A stretch of 64,000 nucleotides of DNA from Mucilaginibacter pineti (GTDB taxonomy: Bacteria; Bacteroidota; Bacteroidia; Sphingobacteriales; Sphingobacteriaceae): NCBI RefSeq assembly GCF_900101875.1, contig NZ_FNAI01000001.1:496001-560000 (forward strand). Direction: 5' to 3'. Made by a program: the position numbers and the translations under genes. The notes under the pieces were generated by a model. It did no database searches. It saw nothing but the letters and a program-made list of their open reading frames with translations, and had not been told where the DNA came from. Shown piece after piece: positions 34,440 through 42,875 of this stretch (the first letter of the stretch is position 1; each line of letters begins with the position of its first letter).

Positions 34440-35081
34440 ATGACAATACAAGATTTTGATATTCAGGTTGCTACAGCACAGCATGTAGACTATGCCCCAC
34501 TTATTTGCGATGAAATGGCCGAATCGGCCAAAGCACGCGGTACCGGCATTGCTCAACGCTCGCCCGAATATGTTGCCAACAAAATGCTGGAAGGCAAGGC
34601 AGTTATAGCCGTGCATAAAGACGGTACCTGGGCCGGCTTTTGTTATATTGAAACCTGGAGCCACGGCGATTTTGTTGCCAACTCGGGTCTTATTGTTAAC
34701 CCCCACTATCGTAAGGTAGGGTTGGCAAAGGCTATTAAACACGCTATTTTTCAACTTTCCCGCAAAAAATATCCCGATGCTAAAATATTCGGATTAACAA
34801 CCGGTCTGGCCGTTATGCGTATCAATTCAGAAATTGGTTACGAACCTGTCACCTACTCTGAACTTACCCAGGACGAAAACTTTTGGGCGGGCTGCAAAAG
34901 CTGCGTAAACTACGACATACTGATGAGCAAAGACCGCAAAAACTGCATGTGCACTGCCATGCTGTTTGATCCGGCCGAAAAGCTTAAACAGGATGAGGAA
35001 AAAATGAAACGCATTACCCATAAAGCAACCCTCCTTGAACGTATTGAAAACGCCATTAAGAAACGCATACACCACGAATAG
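34440..35081 (+). CDS. GNAT N-acetyltransferase, putative ArgA-like first enzyme of arginine synthesis
   Basis: 213 aa. GNAT motifs are FVANSGLIVNPHYRKVGLAKAIKHAIF (acyl-CoA site) and NSEIGYEPV. It is not a classic ArgA (no amino-acid-kinase domain). Its place as first gene before argG in an arginine operon implies N-acylation of glutamate. Acetyl or succinyl donor is open, given the ArgF' homologue downstream. Cysteines in a CxxC-x13-CxC pattern (GCKSC ... CMC, about 156-175) could bind a metal. It follows the candidate leader/attenuator. Confidence 0.8.
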   Translation: MTIQDFDIQVATAQHVDYAPLICDEMAESAKARGTGIAQRSPEYVANKMLEGKAVIAVHKDGTWAGFCYIETWSHGDFVANSGLIVNPHYRKVGLAKAIKHAIFQLSRKKYPDAKIFGLTTGLAVMRINSEIGYEPVTYSELTQDENFWAGCKSCVNYDILMSKDRKNCMCTAMLFDPAEKLKQDEEKMKRITHKATLLERIENAIKKRIHHE

Positions 35082-35083
35082 GA

Positions 35084-35511
35084 GGTTAAAGGTCAAAGGC
35101 GAAAGGTTAAAGGTAGAAATTTAGGTAACATGAGAGATTATAAGAAACTTGACATCTGGAAAAAATCACACTTGCTTACAAAGCAGGTGTATGCCGAAGT
35201 TTTGCCTATTATGCCCGTTGAAGAACGTTTTGCTTTAACCAATCAGCTTCGAACCTATTCAATCCCTTTAAATATCGTTGAAGGATGCGGTAAAAACACC
35301 GATAAAGATTTTGTTCATTACCTTGATAACGCATTAGGTTCGGCTCATGAAGTAGAGTACACTTGCTATTTAATTTACGATCTGGGACTTATTCCAAAAG
35401 AAATATACAACAAAATACACACAATAATTAACGAAGTAAAAGCCATGTTAATTGGCTTTATAAAATTTTTACGCGGCGAAACCTTTAACCTTTCGCCTTT
35501 AACCTTTTACC
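35084..35511 (+). mobile_element. IVS-like element B inside the arginine operon
   Basis: Arms 35084-35114 and 35481-35511 are reverse complements over 31 bases with two mismatches, built from words such as ggttaaaggcgaaagg. Between them is one S23-type gene in operon orientation. The element starts 3 bases after the acetyltransferase stop and ends 4 bases before the argG ATG. The right arm encodes the protein's last residues. Transcribed as operon mRNA, the ends would form a long, near-perfect stem. Confidence 0.7.
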
Positions 35512-35519
35512 CCAAATGA
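35130..35519 (+). CDS. Four-helix-bundle protein, S23/IVS-encoded type (element B)
   Basis: 129 aa. It has the family signature YSIPLNIVEGCGKNTDKDF and EVKAMLIGFIKFL. The core before SIP is two residues shorter than in the paralogue at 38193, so the fold there may be altered. The normal family end (about LIGFIKFLR) is followed here by TFNLSPLTFYPK, read from the right repeat arm. The stop overlaps the argG start (ATGA). It is about half identical by eye to the 38193 protein. Function unknown. Confidence 0.85.
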   Translation: MRDYKKLDIWKKSHLLTKQVYAEVLPIMPVEERFALTNQLRTYSIPLNIVEGCGKNTDKDFVHYLDNALGSAHEVEYTCYLIYDLGLIPKEIYNKIHTIINEVKAMLIGFIKFLRGETFNLSPLTFYPK

Positions 35520-36709
35520 AGAAAGTAGTATTAGCATACAGCGGCGGATTAGATACCTCATTTTGCTGTATATATTTAACACAGGATCTTGGTTACGAAG
35601 TTCACTCGGTTATTGTAAACACCGGTGGCTTTAGCGACGAGGAATTGAAAGGTGTGGAAGAACGCGCCTACAAAATGGGCGTAACATCACACCACGTTGT
35701 TGACGAAACTGAGAATTTTTATAACACCTGCGTTCGCTTTTTGATTTATGGGAACGTGTTAAAAAACAACACCTACCCGCTTTCGGTTAGTGCCGAACGT
35801 GTAAGTCAGGCTACCGCCATCGCAAATTACGCTAAAGAAATTGGTGCCGAGTATGTTGCCCACGGCAGTACCGGTGCCGGTAACGATCAGGTGCGTTTTG
35901 ATATGATCTTTAATATCCTGGTGCCCGAAGTAAAGATCATCACCCCTATCCGCGATTTAAAACTTAGTCGCGAGGCCGAGATCCAATACCTGAAAGATCA
36001 TGGTGTGGATATGAACTTCGAGAAAGCTAAATACTCTATTAACAAGGGTATCTGGGGAACATCTGTTGGTGGTAAAGAAACACTTACATCAAACCTGGGC
36101 TTACCAGAAGAGGCATGGCCAACACAGGTTACCGAAACCGAAGTAAGAGATATTGTTCTTGAATTTGAAAAAGGCGAACTTGTAGGCATCGACGGTGAAA
36201 AATACGATCATCCTACAAAAGCTATCCAGGCTTTACAGGCCATTGCGCAGCCTTACGGCATTGGCAGGGATATTCACGTGGGCGATACCATTATTGGCAT
36301 TAAAGGCCGCGTTGGCTTTGAAGCTGCTGCTCCTATGGTAATTATTAAAGCTCACCATACTTTAGAGAAACACACCCTAACCAAATGGCAGTTAACCTGG
36401 AAAGATCAGCTTTCGATGTTCTACGGTAACTGGCTTCATGAAGGGCAGTTTCATGACCCTATTATGCGTAATATGGAGGCTTTCCTGAGCGACACACAGA
36501 CCAACGTAAGCGGCAAGGTATTTGTACAGCTGCACCCGTATCGTTTCCAGGTGATAGGTATCGAGTCGGATCATGACCTGATGAGCAACAAGTTTGGCAG
36601 CTATGGCGAAATGAACAACTCATGGAGCGGCGAAGATGTTAAAGGTTTCTCTAAGATATTCGGTAACCAGGTTATGATATATCACAAGGTTAATCAGGAC
36701 GCAAAATGA
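35516..36709 (+). CDS. argG: Argininosuccinate synthase
   Basis: 397 aa, complete. The ATP-PPi loop AYSGGLDTS is at the N terminus, and SVGGKETLTSNLG and FHDP motifs follow. It joins citrulline and aspartate using ATP. The start codon overlaps the stop of the element B gene, so reading of argG depends on translation through that insertion or on its own initiation. The stop overlaps the cupin start (ATGA at 36706-36709). Confidence 0.96.
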   Translation: MKKVVLAYSGGLDTSFCCIYLTQDLGYEVHSVIVNTGGFSDEELKGVEERAYKMGVTSHHVVDETENFYNTCVRFLIYGNVLKNNTYPLSVSAERVSQATAIANYAKEIGAEYVAHGSTGAGNDQVRFDMIFNILVPEVKIITPIRDLKLSREAEIQYLKDHGVDMNFEKAKYSINKGIWGTSVGGKETLTSNLGLPEEAWPTQVTETEVRDIVLEFEKGELVGIDGEKYDHPTKAIQALQAIAQPYGIGRDIHVGDTIIGIKGRVGFEAAAPMVIIKAHHTLEKHTLTKWQLTWKDQLSMFYGNWLHEGQFHDPIMRNMEAFLSDTQTNVSGKVFVQLHPYRFQVIGIESDHDLMSNKFGSYGEMNNSWSGEDVKGFSKIFGNQVMIYHKVNQDAK

Positions 36710-37059
36710 TTAACACAGCTTTTTCAAAAGGAGAATGTTTAAAGCATTATAACTGGGGCGATGATTGCCACGGATGGACTTTCATTGATACCGAAGCACT
36801 ATCTGTTAAACAGGAGCTGATGCCGCCGGATACTGCCGAACAATTACATTATCACGAAAAAGCTACGCAGGTATTTTTCATTTTAAAGGGACGGGCAACG
36901 TTTTCTATAGATGGAGAAACCACGGTATTAAAGCCAGAACAGGGCATCGAGATATTACCGGGTCAAAAGCACTTCATCAGTAATAACGACCGGAGTGACC
37001 TGGAGTTTATTTTATATTCATATCCATCAACAAATAATGACAGGATTAACATCAAATAA
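36706..37059 (+). CDS. Small cupin-domain protein within the arg operon
   Basis: 117 aa. Cupin motifs are LHYHEKATQVFFILKGRATF and ILPGQKHFISNN, giving a metal-binding His set (HYH...E, later H). It starts in the argG stop and overlaps the argC start by 23 bases, so it is translationally coupled on both sides and almost surely made with the arginine enzymes. The role is unknown: perhaps a regulator binding a pathway metabolite, or an enzyme. Confidence 0.88.
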   Translation: MINTAFSKGECLKHYNWGDDCHGWTFIDTEALSVKQELMPPDTAEQLHYHEKATQVFFILKGRATFSIDGETTVLKPEQGIEILPGQKHFISNNDRSDLEFILYSYPSTNNDRINIK

Positions 37060-38035
37060 AATTAAAGCAGGAATCATTGGCGGTGCGGGATACACAGGCG
37101 GCGAAATGCTGCGTATCCTGATAAACCACCCCAATGTGGATATTGCTTTTGTGCACAGCAACAGCAACGCCGGTAATTATGTTTACGAAGTACACACCGA
37201 CCTGTTTGGCGATACCGACCTTAAATTCGCGGCCGAACTATCAACTGGTATTGACGTGCTTTTCCTTTGCGTTGGTCATGGCGATGCCAAGAAGTTTTTG
37301 GAGGCGAACGAAATTCCCGATTCGGTAAAGATTATCGACCTAAGCCAGGATTTTAGGTTAAGTCAGAACTCAAAATTAAAAAGTAAAAACTTTGTTTACG
37401 GCTTGCCCGAGCTTAACCGCGAGGCTATTAAAACTGCTGATAATATTGCCAATCCGGGTTGTTTCGCTACCTGTTTACAGTTGGGCTTATTGCCTTTGGC
37501 TTCAAAAGGTCTGTTAAATAGCGAAGTACATATTACGGCTACAACTGGCTCAACGGGTGCCGGTCAAAGTTTGGCGGCTACCTCCCACTTTACTTGGAGA
37601 AATGATAACCTATCTGTTTATAAGGCTTTTAACCACCAGCATTTAAACGAAATTGGGCAATCCTTAAAACAGTTGCAGTCGGGTTTTGATAAGGCTATTA
37701 ACTTTATCCCATATCGCGGCGACTTTACCCGTGGCATCATCGCGTCGATGTATACCGAGAGTGACCTGAGTGAAGAAGATGCTTTAGCATTGTACCAAGT
37801 TTATTATGAAGGTCACCCTTTTACGCATGTAACCAATCGTAATATCGATTTGAAACAGATTGTTAATACCAACAAATGTTTTATCCAGGTTAAAAAACAC
37901 GATAATAAAATATTCATTATCAGCATAATGGACAATTTACTTAAAGGCGCTTCGGGCCAGGCAGTACAGAACATGAACCTCCTGTTTGGCCTCGATGAGC
38001 GCGCAGGACTACGACTCAAGGCGACTGCTTTTTAA
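37037..38035 (+). CDS. argC: N-acetyl-gamma-glutamyl-phosphate reductase (argC)
   Basis: 332 aa from ATG 37037, overlapping the cupin end. GGAGYTGGEMLRIL binds NADPH. The catalytic cysteine lies in NIANPGCFATCL. Later GQSLAATSHFTWR and PYRGDFTRGI are conserved. It reduces the acylated glutamyl phosphate to the semialdehyde. The stop codon is the first part of the element C repeat. Confidence 0.95.
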   Translation: MTGLTSNKIKAGIIGGAGYTGGEMLRILINHPNVDIAFVHSNSNAGNYVYEVHTDLFGDTDLKFAAELSTGIDVLFLCVGHGDAKKFLEANEIPDSVKIIDLSQDFRLSQNSKLKSKNFVYGLPELNREAIKTADNIANPGCFATCLQLGLLPLASKGLLNSEVHITATTGSTGAGQSLAATSHFTWRNDNLSVYKAFNHQHLNEIGQSLKQLQSGFDKAINFIPYRGDFTRGIIASMYTESDLSEEDALALYQVYYEGHPFTHVTNRNIDLKQIVNTNKCFIQVKKHDNKIFIISIMDNLLKGASGQAVQNMNLLFGLDERAGLRLKATAF

Positions 38036-38638
38036 GCTGAAGGCTAAAAGCCCAAAGCAAAAAGCCTTTTTAAGCTGAAAGCTAAAGGCCCAAAGCAAAA
38101 AGCAGTTGCCATTATATGATTATAATTGTAACGATAAAATAATTAGAAAAGTAAAGCTTTTTGCTTTAGGCTTTTAGCTTTAGGCTCACAATATGAGGGA
38201 TTATAGGAAATATGAAGTATGGAAAAAAGCACATGAACTAAATATGTTCATCTATTTAACTGTACTTCCTAAATTCCCTAAAAGTGAACAATATGATTTA
38301 ATGAGTCAAACAAAGCGTGCCTCTTACTCTATTCCGCTAAATATTGTGGAAGGATGCGGAAGAAATACAGAGCGTGATTTTGCTCACTTTTTAGATCAGG
38401 CTTTAGGCTCGTCACACGAATTAGAATATTGCTTGTTAATGTGTCGAGATTTGAGTTATGTTGACGAACACTTGTATGAGCAAACTAATAAAACAATTAA
38501 TGAAGTAAAGGCCATGCTGATAGGCCTTATTAAAACACTTAGAAAGTAAAAAGCTTTTTGCCTTGAGCCTTTAGCTTTAAACTTTATACAACATTTAGAA
38601 AATAAAAGCTTTTTGCCTTAGGCCTTTAGCTTTAAGCC
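38032..38638 (+). mobile_element. IVS-like element C inside the arginine operon
   Basis: Two direct copies of a 34-35 base word block lie at 38032-38066 and 38070-38103. Three inverted copies lie at 38153-38188, 38550-38580 and 38605-38638, made of words such as ttaagctgaaagctaaag / ctttagctttaagc. The single S23-type gene sits between the third and fourth copy, in operon orientation. The first copy includes the argC stop; the last ends 9 bases before the argD ATG. Not the same sequence as elements A or B, but the same plan. Confidence 0.68.
38193..38549 (+). CDS. Four-helix-bundle protein, S23/IVS-encoded type (element C)
   Basis: 118 aa. It has the intact core RASYSIPLNIVEGCGRNTERDF, an LGSSHELEY helix and EVKAMLIGLIKTLRK at the end. 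The stop comes just before the repeat. Closest paralogue in the window is the 35130 gene. Function unknown; the family includes proteins encoded in 23S rRNA intervening sequences. Confidence 0.88.
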   Translation: MRDYRKYEVWKKAHELNMFIYLTVLPKFPKSEQYDLMSQTKRASYSIPLNIVEGCGRNTERDFAHFLDQALGSSHELEYCLLMCRDLSYVDEHLYEQTNKTINEVKAMLIGLIKTLRK

Positions 38639-38646
38639 TTAATAAT

Positions 38647-39774
38647 ATGAAACTGTTCGACGTATACCCCATCAACCCAATAAATATAGTTAAAGGTCAG
38701 GGCAGCCTTGTTTATGATGCCCATGGCACAGAATATCTTGATATGTATGGCGGTCACGCTGTTATATCTATCGGTCATACCCACCCCCATTACGTAAAAC
38801 GTTTGGAGGATCAATTGCACCAATTGGGTTTTTACTCCAACTCTATAGAAATTCCAATTCAAAAGGAATTGGCAACCTTGTTAGGTAAGGTATCGGGCAA
38901 GGATGATTATCAGCTGTTTATGTGTAATTCTGGTGCCGAGGCAAACGAGAACGCGCTTAAACTGGCTTCGTTTTATAATGGTAAAAAGAAAGTTATTGCT
39001 TTCAGGAAATCGTTTCACGGTCGTACATCATTAGCCGTTGCGGTTACCGATAACCCTAAAATTGTTGCCCCCATCAATGAAACAGATAATGTTATCTTTT
39101 TGCCATGGGCAGATGAAGCAGCATTAGCGCAGGCTTTTGCCGATAACGAAATTTCATCTGTTATCATTGAAGGTATCCAGGGTGTTGGCGGCATCCAGGT
39201 AGCGCCAGAAAGCTTCCTGCAAAAGATCCGTTCACTATGCGATGAGCATAACGCCGTTTTTATTGCCGATTCTGTTCAATGCGGATACGGCCGTACAGGT
39301 AAGTTCTTCTCACAAGATTTTGCCGGTGTTAATGCCGATATTTATACAATGGCCAAGGGAATGGGGAATGGTTTCCCGGTTGGAGGTATCATCATATCGC
39401 CAAAAATACAGCCTGCTTATGGTATGCTGGGCACTACTTTCGGCGGTAATCACCTGGCTTGCGCTGCCGGTTTGGCTGTTTTGGAAATCATGGAGCAGGA
39501 TAACCTGATGCTAAATGCCGCTACTATTGGCGAGTACCTGATAAAGGAACTTAAAAAACTGGAGCAGGTAAAAGAAGTAAGGGGCCGCGGATTAATGATT
39601 GGTATTGAACTGCCCGAAGAATTAGCCCATGTCCGTAAAGAGCTTTTATTTAAGCACCACATTTTTACCGGCGAAGCAAAACCAAACGTGGTAAGGCTCC
39701 TCCCCGCATTAAACCTCACAAAAGCTCACGCTGACAGGTTCCTGGAAGCTTTTGTAAATGTTCTGAATCAATAA
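38647..39774 (+). CDS. argD: Acetyl/succinyl-ornithine aminotransferase
   Basis: 375 aa class III aminotransferase. NSGAEANENALKLA binds the phosphate of PLP. The lysine is in YTMAKGMGNGFPVGG and the Asp in VFIADSVQCGYGRTGK. Converts acylated glutamate semialdehyde to acylornithine with glutamate. It is directly followed by argF'. The gap to argC is filled by element C. Confidence 0.94.
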   Translation: MKLFDVYPINPINIVKGQGSLVYDAHGTEYLDMYGGHAVISIGHTHPHYVKRLEDQLHQLGFYSNSIEIPIQKELATLLGKVSGKDDYQLFMCNSGAEANENALKLASFYNGKKKVIAFRKSFHGRTSLAVAVTDNPKIVAPINETDNVIFLPWADEAALAQAFADNEISSVIIEGIQGVGGIQVAPESFLQKIRSLCDEHNAVFIADSVQCGYGRTGKFFSQDFAGVNADIYTMAKGMGNGFPVGGIIISPKIQPAYGMLGTTFGGNHLACAAGLAVLEIMEQDNLMLNAATIGEYLIKELKKLEQVKEVRGRGLMIGIELPEELAHVRKELLFKHHIFTGEAKPNVVRLLPALNLTKAHADRFLEAFVNVLNQ

Positions 39775-39787
39775 AAGCCCCCTCTAA

Positions 39788-39806
39788 TCTCCCCCAAAGG
39801 GGGAGA
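39788..39806. repeat. Short palindrome tctccccc-aaa-ggggga
   Basis: An 8-bp perfect stem with a 3-base loop, 13 bases after argD, in a stretch resembling dispersed Bacteroidota repeats. The T-rich tail (ctttataattttg) could give partial termination, but argF' starts 34 bases later. Confidence 0.6.
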
Positions 39807-39840
39807 CTTTATAATTTTGTTACAATTATTAAGTAAGTCT

Positions 39841-40788
39841 ATGAAACTGTTTTCCTCTGTAAATGATGTTACTGATATCAACGCCCTTGTAAAAGAGGCT
39901 TTGGCGCTTAAGCAAAACCCATTTGAACACCAGCAACTTGGTAAAAATAAAACACTTGCTTTGGTGTTTTTAAATCCAAGTTTGCGTACCCGTATGAGTA
40001 CCCAAAAGGCGGCCCTTAACCTGGGTATGAACGTTATGGTGCTTAATATTGATAAAGAAGGCTGGGCTTTGGAACTGCGCGACGGCGTGATCATGGACGG
40101 AACCACTGTTGAGCACATTCGCGAAGCAGCAGGTGTTATGGGCCAATATGCCGATATTATCGGTGTACGCTCTTTCCCGGGTTTGAGGAACCGTGAAGAG
40201 GATTACAGCGAAATGATCTTTAACAAGTTTGTGGAGTTTTGTAAAGTACCCGTAGTGAGCCTTGAATCGGCCACGCGCCACCCACTGCAAAGTCTTGCCG
40301 ATTTGGTAACTATTGAGGAATTAAAGAAAACCGCGCGCCCTAAGGTTGTATTAACCTGGGCACCGCATATAAAACCATTACCGCAGGCCGTACCCAATTC
40401 ATTTTCGGAGTGGATGTGCAAGGCCGATGTTGACTTTACCATTGTACAGCCAAAGGGCTACGAACTTTGTGCCGATTTTACCCAGGGCGCTAAGATCAGT
40501 TACGACCAGGATGAAGCTTTGGCCGGGGCCGATTTTATTTACGTAAAAAACTGGTCGGCCTACGAGCCTTATGGAAATATCCTCGGTAAAAATGAGGAAT
40601 GGATGCTCACCAATGAAAAGCTGAAAGCAACCAACGATGCCCGTGTAATGCACTGCCTGCCCGTTCGCCGTAACCTGGAACTATCAGATGAAATACTCGA
40701 TGGGCCAAATGCTATTGTAGTACATGAAGCCGGTAACCGTGTTTGGGCCGCACAAGCGGTGTTAAAGCAGATGCTGGAAGCGTTGTAA
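39841..40788 (+). CDS. argF': N-acyl (probably N-succinyl)-L-ornithine carbamoyltransferase
   Basis: 315 aa from ATG 39841. SLRTRMSTQKAALNLGMNV is the carbamoyl-phosphate region, ATRHPLQSLADL follows, and HCLPVRRN binds ornithine. By recall it aligns along its length with the Bacteroides fragilis succinylornithine enzyme. The residue that decides acetyl (Glu92 in Xanthomonas) versus succinyl (Pro90 in Bacteroides) is Val90 here. As I recall, Val at that place was one of the changes that gave succinyl specificity. So succinylornithine is my call, with moderate certainty. Confidence 0.88.
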   Translation: MKLFSSVNDVTDINALVKEALALKQNPFEHQQLGKNKTLALVFLNPSLRTRMSTQKAALNLGMNVMVLNIDKEGWALELRDGVIMDGTTVEHIREAAGVMGQYADIIGVRSFPGLRNREEDYSEMIFNKFVEFCKVPVVSLESATRHPLQSLADLVTIEELKKTARPKVVLTWAPHIKPLPQAVPNSFSEWMCKADVDFTIVQPKGYELCADFTQGAKISYDQDEALAGADFIYVKNWSAYEPYGNILGKNEEWMLTNEKLKATNDARVMHCLPVRRNLELSDEILDGPNAIVVHEAGNRVWAAQAVLKQMLEAL

Positions 40789-40816
40789 AGTAATTGGGCC
40801 ACTAATACAAAAAGGG

Positions 40817-40891
40817 GTCATGCTGAGCTTGTCGAAGCATAGCGGGTAAAGGCTGCTGCTGCGCGCGACCCTTCGACAAGCTCAGGGTGAC
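40817..40891. repeat. Palindromic repeat gtca-ctgagcttgtcgaag
   Basis: Arms 40817-40839 and 40869-40891 are inverse, 19 of 23 matching (ctgagcttgtcgaag / cttcgacaagctcag). It lies in the gap between argF' and the PaiB gene, and is a known kind of dispersed repeat in many genomes (recall). Confidence 0.85.
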
Positions 40892-40960
40892 AGGCCTTTA
40901 TCTAACACCTCATTTCTTAGAGTAATGACAGTGGTTTTATAGATTTCTTGATTAAACACC

Positions 40961-41569
40961 ATGTACATACCCAAGCACTTCCAATTAGCAGATCAGCAGC
41001 AGGCCGTCAGCTTTATGCAACGGTATAGCTTTGCAACTATAATTACTTCGGAGGGTGATGTGCCAGTAGCTACCCATCTCCCCTTTTTGGTGGAACTGCG
41101 CGATGATAAAATTGTGTTGTGCTCACATTTCGCCAGGGCAAACCCGCAGGCTAATGATATGGTTGGTAAAACAGTGCTGGTAATTTTTACCGAACCGCAT
41201 GCCTATGTCTCACCCCAGCATTACGAAAAGGAAACAAACGTACCTACCTGGAATTATATGGCCGTACACGCTTATGGCAAAGCCACACTGGTACCCGAAG
41301 GTGCAGACACCGCCCTGTTACTGGCAAAAACCATCAATAACTACGAGGAAGCCTATCAGCAACAATGGAACAGCCTGCCCTATGAATACAAGCAAAAGAT
41401 GATGAAGGGCATAGTAGCCTTCGAAATTGTAGTAGATGACCTGCAAGGCAAACAGAAACTCAGCCAAAACCGCACAGCCGTCGAACGGGAAAATATTATT
41501 AGTGCCCTCGGCAAAAGCGACGACACCAATGAGCAGGATATCGCCAAATATATGGACGGCTTAAAATAA
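40961..41569 (+). CDS. PaiB-family FMN-binding negative regulator
   Basis: 202 aa. Starts MYIPKHFQLAD, then FATIITSEGDVPVATHLPFLVE and ETNVPTWNYMAVHAYGKA, typical of PaiB, a flavin-split-barrel protein. It was linked in Bacillus to repression of sporulation and protease genes. DNA binding here is not shown. It ends one base before the convergent antiporter. Confidence 0.85.
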   Translation: MYIPKHFQLADQQQAVSFMQRYSFATIITSEGDVPVATHLPFLVELRDDKIVLCSHFARANPQANDMVGKTVLVIFTEPHAYVSPQHYEKETNVPTWNYMAVHAYGKATLVPEGADTALLLAKTINNYEEAYQQQWNSLPYEYKQKMMKGIVAFEIVVDDLQGKQKLSQNRTAVERENIISALGKSDDTNEQDIAKYMDGLK

Positions 41570-41570
41570 C

Positions 41571-42815
41571 CTATTCAATTGATTTTGATGTGCGGTTGAT
41601 CATGGCATTTAGTGTTAGTCCCTGCACAATTACCGAGAATATCACGATAAAATAACTGCCCGAAAGTATCAAATGCCGGTATGGCGTAATAGGCAACGTT
41701 AGCGCCAATGCTATGGAAATGCCGCCCCTTAAACCAGCCCAGGTCATGATATTGATATTACTGTAGTTTACCTGTAAGCTGCGCCGCAAAAAGGTAAGCG
41801 GCAGCATAATGCTCAGCCACCTGGCTACCAATATGAGCACGATAGAAATACTCCCCGTAACCCAATAGTTGTTTACAAATGGCAGGTTGATAAGCTGTAA
41901 ACCTATCATTACAAACAAAATGGTGTTCAGCATTTCATCTACCAGCTGCCAGAATTTCTCCAATGCCTCATGCGATTTTTCTTTGTTATCCTGGTTAATG
42001 GAATGACTGCCGGCAAACAGTCCCGCAGTAACTACCGACAATGGTATAGAGAATTCAAAAATGGTTGCCAGTACAGATAAACCCATCACCAATGCCAGCG
42101 AGATCAATACTATGGTTTGAAAATCTTTTACAGATTTCATCAATCGCTGGGCAAGATATCCTAATATAGCTCCGGCCAAAATACCACCCAACACCTCCTT
42201 TATAATCAGCATTAACACCTTTGATGCTTCAATATTGTGCTCTCCCACTCTTGTTATTTCCAGTATAATTACAAATAGCACCAAACCCAAACCATCGTTA
42301 AAAAGCGATTCGCCGGAGATAATGGTTTCCAGGTGTGCAGGCAGTTTGGAGTTTTTTACAATGGCCGATACCGCTACCGGGTCTGTTGGCGATACCAATG
42401 CTCCAAACAACAAACAATACAGCAGCGGCATGTGGATATGAAACAGTGGCGCGAGGTAAAAAAGCAGTAAACCAAAAATGGCTGTTGATAGTATTACCCC
42501 AAATGTACTCAGTACGAAAACCGGTCGCATTTCGCGCTTTAGTTTTTTACCGTCGAGGTTAAAGGCGCTGGAAAAAAGCAGGAAGCCCAGCATAATGTTA
42601 AGCACCGCCTTTGAAAAGTCGATATTCTTGGATAACGTGGTAAGATACTGCGCGGTTGCGGGGCTTACCCTATCAATCACCAGTATAATTATAGATGCTA
42701 TAGTAGCTATCAAAACCGTTCCGATGGTGGGCGGAAGTTTAAAAAATCGTGCGTTTATGTACGAAAAAACAGCACTTACAATAACCAATAAAGCAATTAT
42801 AACAAACAGATCCAT
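41571..42815 (-). CDS. Sodium:proton antiporter, CPA1/NhaP type
   Basis: About 414 aa from ATG 42815 (a TTG two codons earlier is possible). It has about twelve membrane helices. The CPA1 signature FGALVSPTDPVAVSAIVK includes the acidic residue for ion exchange, with GESLFNDGLGLVLF downstream. It exchanges Na+ or K+ for H+ at the inner membrane. It lies 60 bases downstream of the NDH-2 gene and may be cotranscribed. Confidence 0.92.
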   Translation of the reverse strand: MDLFVIIALLVIVSAVFSYINARFFKLPPTIGTVLIATIASIIILVIDRVSPATAQYLTTLSKNIDFSKAVLNIMLGFLLFSSAFNLDGKKLKREMRPVFVLSTFGVILSTAIFGLLLFYLAPLFHIHMPLLYCLLFGALVSPTDPVAVSAIVKNSKLPAHLETIISGESLFNDGLGLVLFVIILEITRVGEHNIEASKVLMLIIKEVLGGILAGAILGYLAQRLMKSVKDFQTIVLISLALVMGLSVLATIFEFSIPLSVVTAGLFAGSHSINQDNKEKSHEALEKFWQLVDEMLNTILFVMIGLQLINLPFVNNYWVTGSISIVLILVARWLSIMLPLTFLRRSLQVNYSNINIMTWAGLRGGISIALALTLPITPYRHLILSGSYFIVIFSVIVQGLTLNAMINRTSKSIE

Positions 42816-42875
42816 AAGCAATTACCCTATAGTAATAAAACTAAGGGCACAATGTTTTAAAACATTTGCATCTTT

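Noticed and set aside
35130..35519. Element B gene as a pseudogene because of the two-residue deletion
   Set aside because: The frame is intact over the full length and the family core is otherwise kept, so I left it as a coding gene.
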